Source: PLA3 sp964592235 (GTDB lineage: Bacteria > Planctomycetota > Phycisphaerae > UBA1845 > UTPLA1). From it: 64,000 bases of DNA. The stretch is from NCBI GenBank assembly GCA_964592235.1, contig CAZQCF010000004.1, positions 62,001-126,000 of the forward strand. Reading direction: 5' to 3'. The notes beneath the pieces are model-generated. The model was not told the origin of the DNA and searched no databases. It saw only the letters and a program-made list of their open reading frames with translations. The position numbers were made by a program, and so were the translations under genes. This document shows positions 43,597 to 53,234 of this stretch, one piece after another (position 1 is the first letter of the stretch; the number at the start of each line of letters is the position of its first letter).

Positions 43597-45192
43597 ATGT
43601 GCAGGAACCGACCGGGATTGGGGTGGACCGCGTCGCAGCGCAGGCCCGCGCGCATCGTGATCGGGGCCGTGCTGGCAGTTTGTGCCGGCTCGGCCGATCC
43701 GGCGCGCGCACAATACAAAACGCTGTATGACCCGATCGACGCGCGGATTCGTCGAACCGATCCGGGGAACATCGGCGTGCTCAATGAGTCGGTGCATCGG
43801 ATGCCCGATCTGACGATGATCCGATGGGGCCGCTTTCAGCCGACTGCACCATCGCAGAATCGTTTCGCCGGATCGTGGAGTACAGTCGGTTCGTTTGTCC
43901 GCATCGACCTGGAATTCGCCGGCCGAATGAATCCGCCGGGACCGCTCTGGCTGGACGACGCGAATCCCGAATACGACCCATTCCGCTACGGACCCAATCC
44001 GGTCTGTGGCTGGATCGAATTCGATCTGGATGCGAATGAAAATACCGGCGGCGAGCCGGCTGTACCGCACTACCGTTACCTCGGAAACGTCGCCCGCTTC
44101 GGCGGCGTGCCGTCCGAACCACGCTTCGCCGGCCGATCGGCCCTGAACGGCCTCGCATTTGACGGATACCTGCCGTCGCCGCCGCAAATCGAGCGAAGCG
44201 GCGAGGAGTTTCATATCGCCCTGCGTGGCGAATCCATCGAATCGCACTCGGTTCAAGTCGAAGCCCCGGGCGGCAGCCCGGCGGTCTTCGAGGACGGAGA
44301 AACCTGGACTCTCACCGGGGACTTCTTCCATCGCGCGCACGGTTTTGAGAATCTCGCGTTCCAGTGCTTTACTGATCCGGGCGGCTACATGCCGACGGTT
44401 CAATTGCGATTCACCCATACCGTCTCCTCGGATCGCACTCTGGTGACGCTTGTCTATCCGCTCACCAACGCCGCCAGCGCGGCGCTGCTGGGACAGGGCG
44501 CCGCCGAGGAACCCAACGATGGCTGCCCGGGCAATCAGAACTCAATCCAGGAAGCGCTGGTGGACTTGCAATTCAGCGCCCAGAACGCCGATCCATGGAC
44601 CCAGCAGGATCCGCGCTTTGTGCTCATGGCCGGTTGGGCGGCGGCTGATATTGGGGCCGCACTCAACCCGATGCAATGGCGCACCTGTGCGCTCCTCGGC
44701 GCGAGCTATGTGAATCAGATTCCCGGCGGACGCTATGCATGGACGGATGTCTACCCCAATCCGCATCCCGGCGATTTCAATGGAGACGGCTGCACGGATC
44801 TGTTCGATGCTCCCATTCAGCTCAACTACATCGCCATGCACGACGGACAATTTGGATACGACAGCGATGAGAACAGCACGAACAACTCGCTGCAGATTCC
44901 CGAGTTCAGCCGCTGGTTCGACGTTTACGATCTCAACTATGACGGCTACGTGAACTGGGTCGATTACGTGTTGCCCGGCGATCTGAACGGAGACTCCATC
45001 ATCGACCAGGAAGATGTCGAGGAATTCGTCCTCCGGCTCCTCGGCACCGGCACGACGCCCGGGAACCAACAGGACGACCTTGTCGTCATTGCCAAGCTCG
45101 ACCTCAATTGCGATGGCCAAGTCAACGGGGCGGACATTCAGGGGTTCATCCAACTGCTGATCGCCTCACCCGAATCCCCGCCTTCACAATAG
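43597..45192 (+). CDS. Exported dockerin protein in the sigma54 two-component operon
   Basis: A 531-residue secreted protein (signal peptide with core IVIGAVLAVCAGSA, cleavage near ARAQYK). The middle (about 40-400) is beta-rich; I do not recognise a family. It includes PLWLDDANPEYDPFRYGPNP, CGWIEFDLDANENTGGE and FRWTDVYPNP-like GRYAWTDVYPNP. From about residue 395 there are EF-hand motifs DFNGDGCTDLFD and DLNYDGYVNWVDY, and the dockerin pair DLNGDSIIDQEDV and DLNCDGQVNGADI. The start lies one base after the activator stop (TGACATG), so it is co-transcribed and co-translated with the two-component genes. An exported structural protein is likely; enzymatic activity is not evident. Confidence 0.82.
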   Translation: MCRNRPGLGWTASQRRPARIVIGAVLAVCAGSADPARAQYKTLYDPIDARIRRTDPGNIGVLNESVHRMPDLTMIRWGRFQPTAPSQNRFAGSWSTVGSFVRIDLEFAGRMNPPGPLWLDDANPEYDPFRYGPNPVCGWIEFDLDANENTGGEPAVPHYRYLGNVARFGGVPSEPRFAGRSALNGLAFDGYLPSPPQIERSGEEFHIALRGESIESHSVQVEAPGGSPAVFEDGETWTLTGDFFHRAHGFENLAFQCFTDPGGYMPTVQLRFTHTVSSDRTLVTLVYPLTNAASAALLGQGAAEEPNDGCPGNQNSIQEALVDLQFSAQNADPWTQQDPRFVLMAGWAAADIGAALNPMQWRTCALLGASYVNQIPGGRYAWTDVYPNPHPGDFNGDGCTDLFDAPIQLNYIAMHDGQFGYDSDENSTNNSLQIPEFSRWFDVYDLNYDGYVNWVDYVLPGDLNGDSIIDQEDVEEFVLRLLGTGTTPGNQQDDLVVIAKLDLNCDGQVNGADIQGFIQLLIASPESPPSQ

Positions 45193-45403
45193 GCCCCCGG
45201 CGAGTATCCTTGCGATTTCGTCCTGGATAACGCCTATGGCTAAGTATCCGCCGCGGCCCGCCGGTACGTCTTCCCTTCGCACGGACATTGTGCTACACTG
45301 CACAGGGTCGTAGAATTCGTGGGGTCTTCTGGCCCTTTGCATGACCGGATCGTCTCCGCAGGCTCGCACCCTCGGCGACTGCGGTCTGCCGGGTGTACCT
45401 GGC
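45193..45403. other. Intergenic stretch before the pseudopilin gene
   Basis: About 210 bases. A possible extended -10 promoter (TG-C-TACACT, 45294-45299) lies 105 bases upstream of the pseudopilin start. No RNA gene is recognised. Confidence 0.35.
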
Positions 45404-46177
45404 ATGAGTCCGCGATACCGCCAATCCAGACTGCGGCGCGCCTTCACACTGATTGAAGTGTTGGTGGCGATCAGCATTCTCTCCATCCTGTTCGCGATCC
45501 TCGTCCCTGCGCTGAACTCGGGTCGCGATGCCGCGCGCAGCCTGAAATGCCGGGCCCAGTATCGCGACGTGGCTTTCTCATTTGTCGACTTCGTCAGTCG
45601 TTCATCGCACCACGGTGACGGCGAGCAGTGGGGCGACTCGATTGTCAAGATCGAGGATTTTCAGGAATCTGTGTACCGCGTGCACGAATTCTGGGACGGC
45701 CCCGCGACCCTGGATCGCGTCGCCTATCAACCCGGCAAGCAACCGCTCATGTGCCCTGCCGGGGCCGATCTGCTGGACCGCCGCGCTGAACTGCCGTGCA
45801 GCGCCGGCGCCGTCGGACCGGCCGTGAATGTCAGCTCCGGTTTCAACAAGCGTCTTGATTCCAAGACACGAATCCTGAACGGAAGCCCGTTTCCGCAGAA
45901 AGTCTACTTGAACGAGAAAATCCTCGCGTACCCCGATGTGCCGCTCGTGCTCGACGTGGACGGCAAGAAGGCCGTCGCCAACGGCGTCCCCCCGTTCTTC
46001 GTCGCGCCGCCGCTCCCCAATGACGGACCGCCTGACATTTACTCCAACGGATTAAGCTGGAACCCGTCTTTCCGCCATCGCGGCCAGGTCAACGTGGCCT
46101 TCATCGGCGGGCACGTCCTTTCCAGCCGCTCACCGCTCACCGAACCGTGGTGGCGGTGGAGCTTCCAGCCCGATTAG
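45404..46177 (+). CDS. Type II-secretion-like pseudopilin (prepilin N-terminal cleavage/methylation motif)
   Basis: A 257-residue protein. Residues 1-30 are a prepilin leader (RRAFTLIEVLVAISILSILF), with the processing site before FTLIE. The body ends in SFRHRGQVNVAFIGGHV, a variant of the H-x9-DG/GHV end seen in planctomycete DUF1559-type pseudopilins. Planctomycetes encode very many such proteins and their function is largely unknown. Start: ATG 45404 gives the short leader expected; upstream starts add unlikely sequence. Its 3' end converges with sdhA. Confidence 0.83.
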   Translation: MSPRYRQSRLRRAFTLIEVLVAISILSILFAILVPALNSGRDAARSLKCRAQYRDVAFSFVDFVSRSSHHGDGEQWGDSIVKIEDFQESVYRVHEFWDGPATLDRVAYQPGKQPLMCPAGADLLDRRAELPCSAGAVGPAVNVSSGFNKRLDSKTRILNGSPFPQKVYLNEKILAYPDVPLVLDVDGKKAVANGVPPFFVAPPLPNDGPPDIYSNGLSWNPSFRHRGQVNVAFIGGHVLSSRSPLTEPWWRWSFQPD

Positions 46178-46271
46178 GGAACATGCCCACCGCGCCCATC
46201 CTGACCCGAGACGCGACCCATTTCGACTTGAATCGTCACGGGCCTTGGATTGCGTATGTGTATGAGGGCGC

Positions 46272-48251
46272 TTAAGCCATCGCAGCGGCGGCTGGCTCTT
46301 TCTTGCCCGCGCCGCTACCCGAGAACTCCGTCTTCCAGATGCGCTCGATTTCCTCCGCGCCTTTCAGACCGTACGTCCGCGGTCGCGGCGGGATCAGACT
46401 CACATCGACCGCCTCGTAAGACATCTTTGGGCCGGACGGTGTGTGTTCGGCGATGGTCGTCTTGAGCCAGTCATCGTTGCGCTTCTTGAAGAGCTGGCAC
46501 CACTTGCGGGCCTGCGCCGTCATGTCGCCGGCGGCCGGGTCCAGCCCGCTGATCTCAAATTCGGGTTTGTAATGCGCGCCGCGGCACTCGTCGCGTTGCA
46601 GCGCACCCTGTGCGATCACTTTTGCCAGCACGATCATGTCGCCCAGCGCCCGGACGAACGACAGGTTCTGATTCGTCCACTGGCCGGTGTCCGAGAGTGG
46701 CGCTTTCTGGTACCGCGCGGCGATCTCGTCGATCTTCGCCAAGGTCTGCTTGATCTTGTCGTTGTAGCGCACGACCGTGCAATTGGCCGTCATCGTGCGA
46801 CCCAGCTCAAGGTGCAACTCGTAGGCGTTCTCGTCGCCGGTCCGCGCGGCCAGCGCCCTGAACTTGTCCTGATGCCGCTTGATCGCGCCGTCGAACAGGC
46901 CCGCCGGAGCGTCGGCCGCGGCCGTCTTGCAGCTCTTGAAGTAGTTAATGATCGACGGCGCGTTGATCAGCCCGGCGAAAATGCACGAGAGCAGCGAGTT
47001 CGCGCCGAGGCGATTGGCGCCGTGATACTGGTAATCCGCCTCGCCGATGGCAAACACGCCCGGCACGTTTGTCATCTGGTTGCGCGGTGAACCGAGTACC
47101 AGCCCGCCGGTCTTTGCGTCCTTCTCGTAATCCACCCACAGGCCGCCCATCGAGTAGTGCACAGCGGGGAAGATTTTCATCGGCGTCGTGCGCGGGTCGC
47201 CGCCGGCAAACTTCTCGTATATTTCCAGAATGCCTTCTAATTTGTGGTGCGCGCTGCCCGGCAGGTGCGTCAGATCGAGATAGACGCACAGGTCTTCCTT
47301 CTCCACCGACAGGCCGCCATTCACACAGACGTCGAAAATCTCGCGCGTGGCGATGTCGCGGGGCACAAGATTCCCGTAGGTCGGGTAGCGCTCTTCGAGG
47401 AAGTAGTATCGCTCACTCTCGGGGATCGTCAGCGGATCGCGCGGATCCTGCGGCTTGCGCGGCACCCATACGCGGCCGCCCTCGCCGCGGGCGCTCTCGC
47501 TCATCAGCCGCAGTTTGTCGGCCCCGGGGATGGCCGTCGGATGCACCTGGATAAACTCGCCGTTGGCGTATTTCACGCCCTCCTGATAGGCCCGCGAGTT
47601 GGCGCCCCCGGTGCAGATCATCGACATGGTGCTCTTGCCGAAGATCAGCCCGCAGCCGCCGGTCGCCAGCACGACCGCGTCGGCGCGCAGCGCCTTGAGC
47701 TGCATGGAGAACATGTCCTGAATGACGCAGCCTTTGCAGACGCCCGCGTCGTCCAGAATCAGCCCCAGAAACTCCCAGTGCTCGTACTTGGTGATCAGAC
47801 CTTCGGCCTCCCACCGGCGCGCCTGCTCATCCAGCGCGTACAGCAACTGCTGACCGGTCGTCGCGCCGGCGAAGGCGGTCCGCTTGTACAGCGTGCCGCC
47901 AAATCGACGACGGTCGAGATTACCTTCCGGCGTGCGGTTGAACGGGACCCCCAGCCGATCGAGCAGGTCGATCACCTTCGGCCCCCAGTCGGTCATCTCT
48001 TTCACCGGCGGCTGATGATTGAGAAAGTCGCCGCCGTAGACCGTGTCGTCCAGGTGCTTCCACTCGCTGTCGCCCTGCGAGCGCGTCACGGTGTTCACGC
48101 TGTTGATGCCGCCCTGCGCGCAGACGCTGTGCGACCGCTTCACCGGCACCATGCTGACCAGATCGACCGCCACGCCCTCTTCGGCCAGCTTCATCGCCCC
48201 GGCCAGCCCCGCCAGCCCGCCGCCGATCATTGCCACTCGTTGCTTTGCCAT
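46272..48251 (-). CDS. sdhA: Succinate dehydrogenase flavoprotein subunit
   Basis: A 659-residue FAD-binding subunit. Signatures: RVAMIGGGLAGLAGAM (FAD), RSHSVCAQGGINSV with the covalent His-FAD at His41, and HGANRLGANSLLSCIFAG. The catalytic region FIQVHPTAIPG and PVHYSMGG-like FPAVHYSMGGLWVDY are present. The sequence is of the B. subtilis/Bacteroides type (about 640 residues). Start: ATG 48251 (MAKQRVAMIGGG); a frame to 48593 adds unlikely residues. sdhB and sdhC are not next to it: upstream is a divergent CNNM gene and downstream is the convergent pseudopilin. Confidence 0.93.
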   Translation of the reverse strand: MAKQRVAMIGGGLAGLAGAMKLAEEGVAVDLVSMVPVKRSHSVCAQGGINSVNTVTRSQGDSEWKHLDDTVYGGDFLNHQPPVKEMTDWGPKVIDLLDRLGVPFNRTPEGNLDRRRFGGTLYKRTAFAGATTGQQLLYALDEQARRWEAEGLITKYEHWEFLGLILDDAGVCKGCVIQDMFSMQLKALRADAVVLATGGCGLIFGKSTMSMICTGGANSRAYQEGVKYANGEFIQVHPTAIPGADKLRLMSESARGEGGRVWVPRKPQDPRDPLTIPESERYYFLEERYPTYGNLVPRDIATREIFDVCVNGGLSVEKEDLCVYLDLTHLPGSAHHKLEGILEIYEKFAGGDPRTTPMKIFPAVHYSMGGLWVDYEKDAKTGGLVLGSPRNQMTNVPGVFAIGEADYQYHGANRLGANSLLSCIFAGLINAPSIINYFKSCKTAAADAPAGLFDGAIKRHQDKFRALAARTGDENAYELHLELGRTMTANCTVVRYNDKIKQTLAKIDEIAARYQKAPLSDTGQWTNQNLSFVRALGDMIVLAKVIAQGALQRDECRGAHYKPEFEISGLDPAAGDMTAQARKWCQLFKKRNDDWLKTTIAEHTPSGPKMSYEAVDVSLIPPRPRTYGLKGAEEIERIWKTEFSGSGAGKKEPAAAAMA

Positions 48252-48396
48252 TGCTGATTGCCATCCTCGTGCCGCGGCCGCCCGATGCCGCAGGGGAGCA
48301 GATTCTACGACGCCCGCCGACCACGCGGCAAGCCGAGCCGCGTGTGCGGCCTTTTTTTGCGGGGCCGGCGCATTCCGCCTATCGTATGGCGGTCCC

Positions 48397-49476
48397 ATGC
48401 CCGAGCCGTCCCTGCTCCTGCAACTGCTGCTGGTGCCGCTTCTCATCGGCGTGAATGCCTTTTTTGTGGCCGCCGAGTACGCCGTGGTCACAATGCGCGG
48501 CACGCGAATCGAAGAGCTGCGGCGCCAGGGAATCGAGGCCGCTCTGCTGCTGTCACGCCTCAAGGAAGACGTCAGCGGCTCGCTCGCCACCATTCAAATC
48601 TGCATCACCGCCACCAACCTGCTCATTGGAGCCGTCGCCGAGCCGAGCATGACACGCCTGATCGCGGGAATGCTTCGTCCGCTGGACTTCGTGCTGCCCG
48701 CTTCGTACGCCCGGCCGATCGGTCTGGTGACCGGCCTGCTGATCGTTACGTTCATGACCGTCGTGTTGAGCGAATTGCTGCCCAAGGCCCTGACGCTGCA
48801 ATACACCGAGCGCATCGCGCTGTTCGTGGCGCGGCCGGTCCAGCTTTGCCACCTCGTCTGTCTTCCGCTGGTGCGCGTGATGAACTGGACGGGCAATTGC
48901 ATCGTTCGACTGCTCGGTCTGGGCCGAATCAAGATCGAGGAGCCGGTCCCGACCGAAGACGAGCTGGAGATCATGGTGGACCGCGCCGACGACGCGGGCG
49001 AGTTCCAGGAAGAGCACGGCGAGCTGCTCCGCCGCGCGTTTGATTTCGCCGATCTCACGGTGCGTCATGTGATGATCCCGATGCACGCTGCCGGCGTCGC
49101 GCCGAGCAACTGGACCGTCGAGGAGCTGGCGGCCTACCTGCCCGATCGCCCGTTTACCCGCTGGCCGATCCGCGATCCGTCGACCGGGAAGGTCAATGGC
49201 GTGGTCAATGTGAAAATGGCGTTGTACGCCAACGCCATCGCCGCCGGGCAGGCGGTCATCCTTCACGATCTTGCGACGCCGGTGCGCTACGTCGCCCCGG
49301 AAGAGCCGCTGATTGATGCGCTGGAAGACCTGCGCACCAGCCGCCAGCACCTCGCCGTGGTTCGCGACAATGCCGGTAACGAACTTGGCATTGTGACGCT
49401 GGAGGACATTCTCGCATCGATTGTCGGCGACATTCGCAGCGAGATTCGGCAGTGGCCGATCCGCCGACCGCGTTGA
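48397..49476 (+). CDS. CNNM/CorC (hemolysin C-like) transport-associated membrane protein
   Basis: A 359-residue protein. The N-terminal DUF21 (CNNM) domain has three to four membrane segments (VPLLIGVNAFFVAAEYAVV, TCIGLVT-like GLVTGLLIVTFMTVVLSEL) with the conserved ATNLLIGAVAEP and VLSELLPKAL. A pair of CBS domains follows (VRHVMIPMHAAGVAPS, HLAVVRDNAGNELGIVTLED). The CorC_HlyC C-terminal domain is absent, as in shorter members. It is proposed to act in Mg2+/Co2+ transport or membrane stress. Start: ATG 48397. Confidence 0.9.
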   Translation: MPEPSLLLQLLLVPLLIGVNAFFVAAEYAVVTMRGTRIEELRRQGIEAALLLSRLKEDVSGSLATIQICITATNLLIGAVAEPSMTRLIAGMLRPLDFVLPASYARPIGLVTGLLIVTFMTVVLSELLPKALTLQYTERIALFVARPVQLCHLVCLPLVRVMNWTGNCIVRLLGLGRIKIEEPVPTEDELEIMVDRADDAGEFQEEHGELLRRAFDFADLTVRHVMIPMHAAGVAPSNWTVEELAAYLPDRPFTRWPIRDPSTGKVNGVVNVKMALYANAIAAGQAVILHDLATPVRYVAPEEPLIDALEDLRTSRQHLAVVRDNAGNELGIVTLEDILASIVGDIRSEIRQWPIRRPR

Positions 49477-49511
49477 CAGCGCCCGCGTGCGACGACGACA
49501 ATTTCACAGCC

Positions 49512-49886
49512 ATGGCGACCTGGATTCCATTTCGCGTCCCGCGCACCCGCGTTACGGCGGCGATGGGGTCTTTCTTGAGCGCGGGGATCCTGCTCGCCTC
49601 GGCGGGCTGTCCGGCCTCGGACCGGTCGACTTCGCAGCCGTCGAACACCGATACAGGCGACGTCGAACCCGTGGCCCGGGGGGAAACGGCCGAAGCGGTG
49701 GACTACGTTCGGCCCGGCGAAGTGCCCGGGCGCGTCCACATCGTCGAACGGGGCGACACGTTGTACAGCCTCGCCATGCGCTACTACGGCAACGGGAAAC
49801 AATACAATCGTATTCTTGTCGCGAATCGAAACCGCCTGAAAGACCCGCGGAATCTGCCCGTGGGAATGAAGCTCATCATTCCATGA
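49512..49886 (+). CDS. LysM-domain lipoprotein
   Basis: A 124-residue predicted lipoprotein with lipobox ASAGC (Cys33), a Ser/Thr/Asp-rich linker (DRSTSQPSNTDTGDVEP) and one C-terminal LysM domain (HIVERGDTLYSLAMRYYGNG, then LVANRNRLKDPRNLPVGMKL). It would anchor in a membrane and bind peptidoglycan or a related glycan. The start is uncertain: ATG 49512, 49563 and an overlapping GTG at 49452 are all in frame and none has a good ribosome-binding site. The stop overlaps recG (ATGA). Confidence 0.85.
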   Translation: MATWIPFRVPRTRVTAAMGSFLSAGILLASAGCPASDRSTSQPSNTDTGDVEPVARGETAEAVDYVRPGEVPGRVHIVERGDTLYSLAMRYYGNGKQYNRILVANRNRLKDPRNLPVGMKLIIP

Positions 49887-51976
49887 GCACCGCCGCCGCA
49901 CGGCCCGCGCCCTCGCTGACCGATCAGGTTCAGTTCCTGCCCGGCGTCGGGCCGAAACGCGCCGCGGCTCTGGAGCGGCTGGGCATCCGCACCTGCGGCG
50001 ATCTGCTTTATCACCTTCCCCATCGCCACGAACGCAACGAAGCGCGAACGATCGTCCACCTCGATTACGACACCACCGCCACCATCGTCGGGCGCATCAC
50101 CGCCGTGCGCAGCGAGGGGCGCTGGCGCGGCGGGCGCACCACGGCCACCCTGATCGACAACACCGGCCGGTGCAGCCTCGTGTGGTTCAGCGCGCCGTGG
50201 ATGGCCGACAAGATTCGCCGCGGCGACATCGTTCGCGCCAGCGGCAAGGTGACGGAGTTTCAACGTCTGCCGCAACTCGTGAACCCAAAGATCGTGGTGC
50301 TCGGGGCCGATGCGCCGCCCGTCGATGAGTCGGCCCCCGCGCGGTTTGAAGCCGTTTACCCCGCGTCGCAGGAGATGCCCGCGCCGGTCATCGCGAAGTT
50401 GATTCACACGCATCTGGATCGGCTCCTGTCGCTGGTGCACGATCCGCTTCCGCCAGTACATTTGAAACGCCACGGCTTAATCGGCTTGGCCGCCGCGCTG
50501 CGCGGCATGCATCGCCCGCGCAGCGACGGGGAATCCATCCAGGCGCGAAAACGCCTTGCGTACGACGAGCTGCTGTTGCTCCAGCTTGCCGTCGGACGGC
50601 GTCGCGCGACGCGCGCCGGCGATTCGTCACGGCCGCTGCCGTCGTCGCCGGAAATCGACGCACGAATTCGTCGTCGTTTTCCCTTCTCGCTTACGCCGGG
50701 GCAGGATCGTGCGATCCGCGCCATCACCGCCGACCTGGCCCGACGCCGGCCGATGCACCGGTTGCTACAGGGCGACGTGGGCTGCGGCAAGACAGTTGTA
50801 GCGTTGTACGCCGCGCTCGTGGCCGTCGCCAACCGGACACAGGCGGCGATCATGGCGCCGACCGAGCTGCTCGCCGAGCAGCACATGCGATCCATCACGC
50901 GCTACCTCGATGGCAGCCGCGTTCGGTTCGCACAGCTCACCGGCGGGCTGCGCAAGGCCGATCGCGCGGCGATCCTTCGCGCGCTGGCCGACGGCGAGAT
51001 CGACCTCGTCGTCGGCACGCACGCGCTGATTCAGGCCGACGTGACGTTCAAACAGCTCGGCCTGGTGATCATCGACGAGCAGCATCGCTTCGGCGTGCGC
51101 CAGCGGGCCGTACTCCGGCAGAAAGGCTTGTCCCCGCACTATCTCCTCATGACGGCGACGCCCATCCCGCGTACGCTTGCGATGACCGTCTTCGGCGATC
51201 TGGATGTCACGACGATTCAGGGCATGCCACCGGGCCGGTCTCCGATTCAGACGCGCGTCGTGACTCCGGTCGGGCGCGAGGCGGCGTGGCTGTTCGTGAA
51301 GCAGCGCCTCGCTGCCGACGAGCAGGTCTACGTGGTCTATCCCGTCATCGACGAGTCCGACACGCTCCAGATTCGCGCGGCCTCGCGCGAGTTCCAGCGG
51401 CTGGCGCGAGAGGTCTTCCCCGATCGCGCCGTCGGATTGCTGCATGGGCGGCTCGCCACCGACGAACGCGATCGCGTCATGAAAGATTTCCTCGCCCGGC
51501 GGATCGACGTACTCGTCGCCACGACGGTCATCGAAGTCGGCATTGACGTGCCCAACGCAACGGTGATGGTGATTGAGCACGCCGAGCGCTACGGCCTCTC
51601 ACAGCTTCACCAGTTGCGCGGGCGGATCGGTCGCGGCGAGGCGCCGGGGACGTGCCTGCTCATGACCGATTCGCGCGCCGCGGCGGACAACGAGCGGCTG
51701 CGCATTCTGGAATCGACGCAGGACGGATTCAAGATCGCGGAAGAAGACCTGCGTCTGCGCGGGCCGGGCGAATTGATCGGCGCGCGGCAGCACGGCTTGC
51801 CTGCGCTCCACGTGGCGGATCTGATCGGTGATGCGGAACTTCTGCGGCTGGCCCAGCAGGACGCCGACGACCTGCTACGGGACGACCCCGGCCTGACGAA
51901 GCCGGTCCACGCCGCCCTGCGCACCGCGCTGCACGAGCGCCACCGCGATGCCCTGCACCTGCTGGGCACCGGTTGA
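49883..51976 (+). CDS. recG: ATP-dependent DNA helicase RecG
   Basis: A 697-residue helicase that remodels stalled forks and Holliday junctions. The wedge/OB domain is N-terminal (LPGVGPKRAAALERLGI, LLYHLPHRHE). Helicase motifs: I GDVGCGKTVV, Ia APTELLAEQH, II DEQHRFGVRQR, III TATPIPRTLAMT, V TTVIEVGIDVPNA, VI QLRGRIGRGEAPG. The length matches the family. ATG 49883 overlaps the LysM gene stop (ATGA); the longer frame from 49421 overlaps the previous gene and is not real. Confidence 0.96.
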   Translation: MSTAAARPAPSLTDQVQFLPGVGPKRAAALERLGIRTCGDLLYHLPHRHERNEARTIVHLDYDTTATIVGRITAVRSEGRWRGGRTTATLIDNTGRCSLVWFSAPWMADKIRRGDIVRASGKVTEFQRLPQLVNPKIVVLGADAPPVDESAPARFEAVYPASQEMPAPVIAKLIHTHLDRLLSLVHDPLPPVHLKRHGLIGLAAALRGMHRPRSDGESIQARKRLAYDELLLLQLAVGRRRATRAGDSSRPLPSSPEIDARIRRRFPFSLTPGQDRAIRAITADLARRRPMHRLLQGDVGCGKTVVALYAALVAVANRTQAAIMAPTELLAEQHMRSITRYLDGSRVRFAQLTGGLRKADRAAILRALADGEIDLVVGTHALIQADVTFKQLGLVIIDEQHRFGVRQRAVLRQKGLSPHYLLMTATPIPRTLAMTVFGDLDVTTIQGMPPGRSPIQTRVVTPVGREAAWLFVKQRLAADEQVYVVYPVIDESDTLQIRAASREFQRLAREVFPDRAVGLLHGRLATDERDRVMKDFLARRIDVLVATTVIEVGIDVPNATVMVIEHAERYGLSQLHQLRGRIGRGEAPGTCLLMTDSRAAADNERLRILESTQDGFKIAEEDLRLRGPGELIGARQHGLPALHVADLIGDAELLRLAQQDADDLLRDDPGLTKPVHAALRTALHERHRDALHLLGTG

Positions 51977-52013
51977 GCGGCTGCGGAGCAATCCTGTCTT
52001 GGAAGGCGGGTGC

Positions 52014-53234
52014 TTACAGTTCCGGTTCTTTGAGTGCCTTCTCAATGACGGCGGTCAGTTCATCTTCGTGACCCGGCTTGAAGAACCCGCTGTAAGCAAT
52101 CTTGCCGGAGCGGTCGATCACGTAAAACGTCGGAATCGCCCGCACCTTGTACTTCTCGGCCACATCGTCACCCTCGAGAAGCAGCCCATAGGTGTACTTC
52201 TTGTCTTTCATGAACTCGACCGGATCGCCGTCGCGCTCCCAGCAGTTCACGCCGAAAACGCGCACCGGTTTGTCGGCGAACTTCTCATGCAGGCGCTGCA
52301 CGCCCGGCATGGCCATCTTGCACGGACCGCACCACGTCGCCCAGAAATCCAGCACGACCACGTTGCCGCGCAGACCCGCCAGCGACACCTGCTGGCCCGC
52401 AGGGGTCTTCAGCACGAAGTCCGGCGCGGTCGAGCCGGCCTTCAACATCTCCGGCTCTTCGCCGGCTTCTTCGAAGCTCTTGGTGACAAAGCCCTCGGGC
52501 TTGGCCGGCGCGAAGAGGTCGCTGGTCAACTTCGGATGGACGTTCAGATTGCTCACCGACAGGACCGTGGCGGCTTCCTTGCCGTCGCGCGATTTGCTGA
52601 TGCGGTCTACCCGTCGCGGCAGGTAATCATTCTTGCTGAAGTACCATCGCGCCTGGCCCTGGTTGCGACTGTACTCCACGAACACAACGTGGCACGGTTC
52701 GCCGCCGATGTCCTTCTCACCTTCGTACCGCTGAACCATCGCGTTGATTTCGTCGCTGAACGGCGTCGCGTGGATGTACTCGCGCATGAAGAGCGTCGCG
52801 CCCTGACGCAGCAGAATGTCGCCGCCCGCGGACAGCTCCGCCGACATGTAGGTCTTTTCCGACGGGTCCAGGCTGTAGACTCGCTTCCCGTCGCTTGCCA
52901 CGAGGAACGCCTGCTTCACGCTCGAATCCGGCGGGCTGAACTCGCCCTCGAAGCGAATCAACTGTCGGCTGCCGCCGAACAGCGCGCCGAGCATGCTCGT
53001 TTTTCCCTCGCGCAGCATCGCCTTGCCGGACACGTGCGGCACGCGCTTGGCGTAGGCGCCTTCGCCGAAGTACTCCGCGTCGTAACTGACCTCGGTCAGC
53101 TCCTTCGTCGCCTCGTCGGCCTTCTTCACGATCTCCATCACGTCCGGCTCGTCGGCGGTCAACACCGGAATCCCCGCGCCGAGCCACGCGACCAAGGCCG
53201 CGCCGAAAATAGACGATTTAAGTGTTTTGGCCAT
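52014..53234 (-). CDS. Exported TlpA-type thioredoxin with N-terminal LolA/DUF2092-like domain (paralog 1)
   Basis: A 406-residue protein. Signal peptide MAKTLKSSIFGAALVAWLGA, mature from about TADEP. Residues 25-255 form a LolA-like beta half-barrel: GKRVYSLDPSEKTYM, EPCHVVFVEYSRNQGQARWY and YFSKNDYLPRRVDRIS, as in DUF2092 proteins. A TlpA domain follows (about 265-400) with WATWCGPCKMAMPGVQRLH and RAIPTFYVIDRSGKI. It resembles 55304-56533 in full-length design. Start: ATG 53234; a GAGGAG-like sequence lies a little far upstream. The fusion may couple lipid/lipoprotein sensing to thiol chemistry, but this is speculation. Confidence 0.87.
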   Translation of the reverse strand: MAKTLKSSIFGAALVAWLGAGIPVLTADEPDVMEIVKKADEATKELTEVSYDAEYFGEGAYAKRVPHVSGKAMLREGKTSMLGALFGGSRQLIRFEGEFSPPDSSVKQAFLVASDGKRVYSLDPSEKTYMSAELSAGGDILLRQGATLFMREYIHATPFSDEINAMVQRYEGEKDIGGEPCHVVFVEYSRNQGQARWYFSKNDYLPRRVDRISKSRDGKEAATVLSVSNLNVHPKLTSDLFAPAKPEGFVTKSFEEAGEEPEMLKAGSTAPDFVLKTPAGQQVSLAGLRGNVVVLDFWATWCGPCKMAMPGVQRLHEKFADKPVRVFGVNCWERDGDPVEFMKDKKYTYGLLLEGDDVAEKYKVRAIPTFYVIDRSGKIAYSGFFKPGHEDELTAVIEKALKEPEL

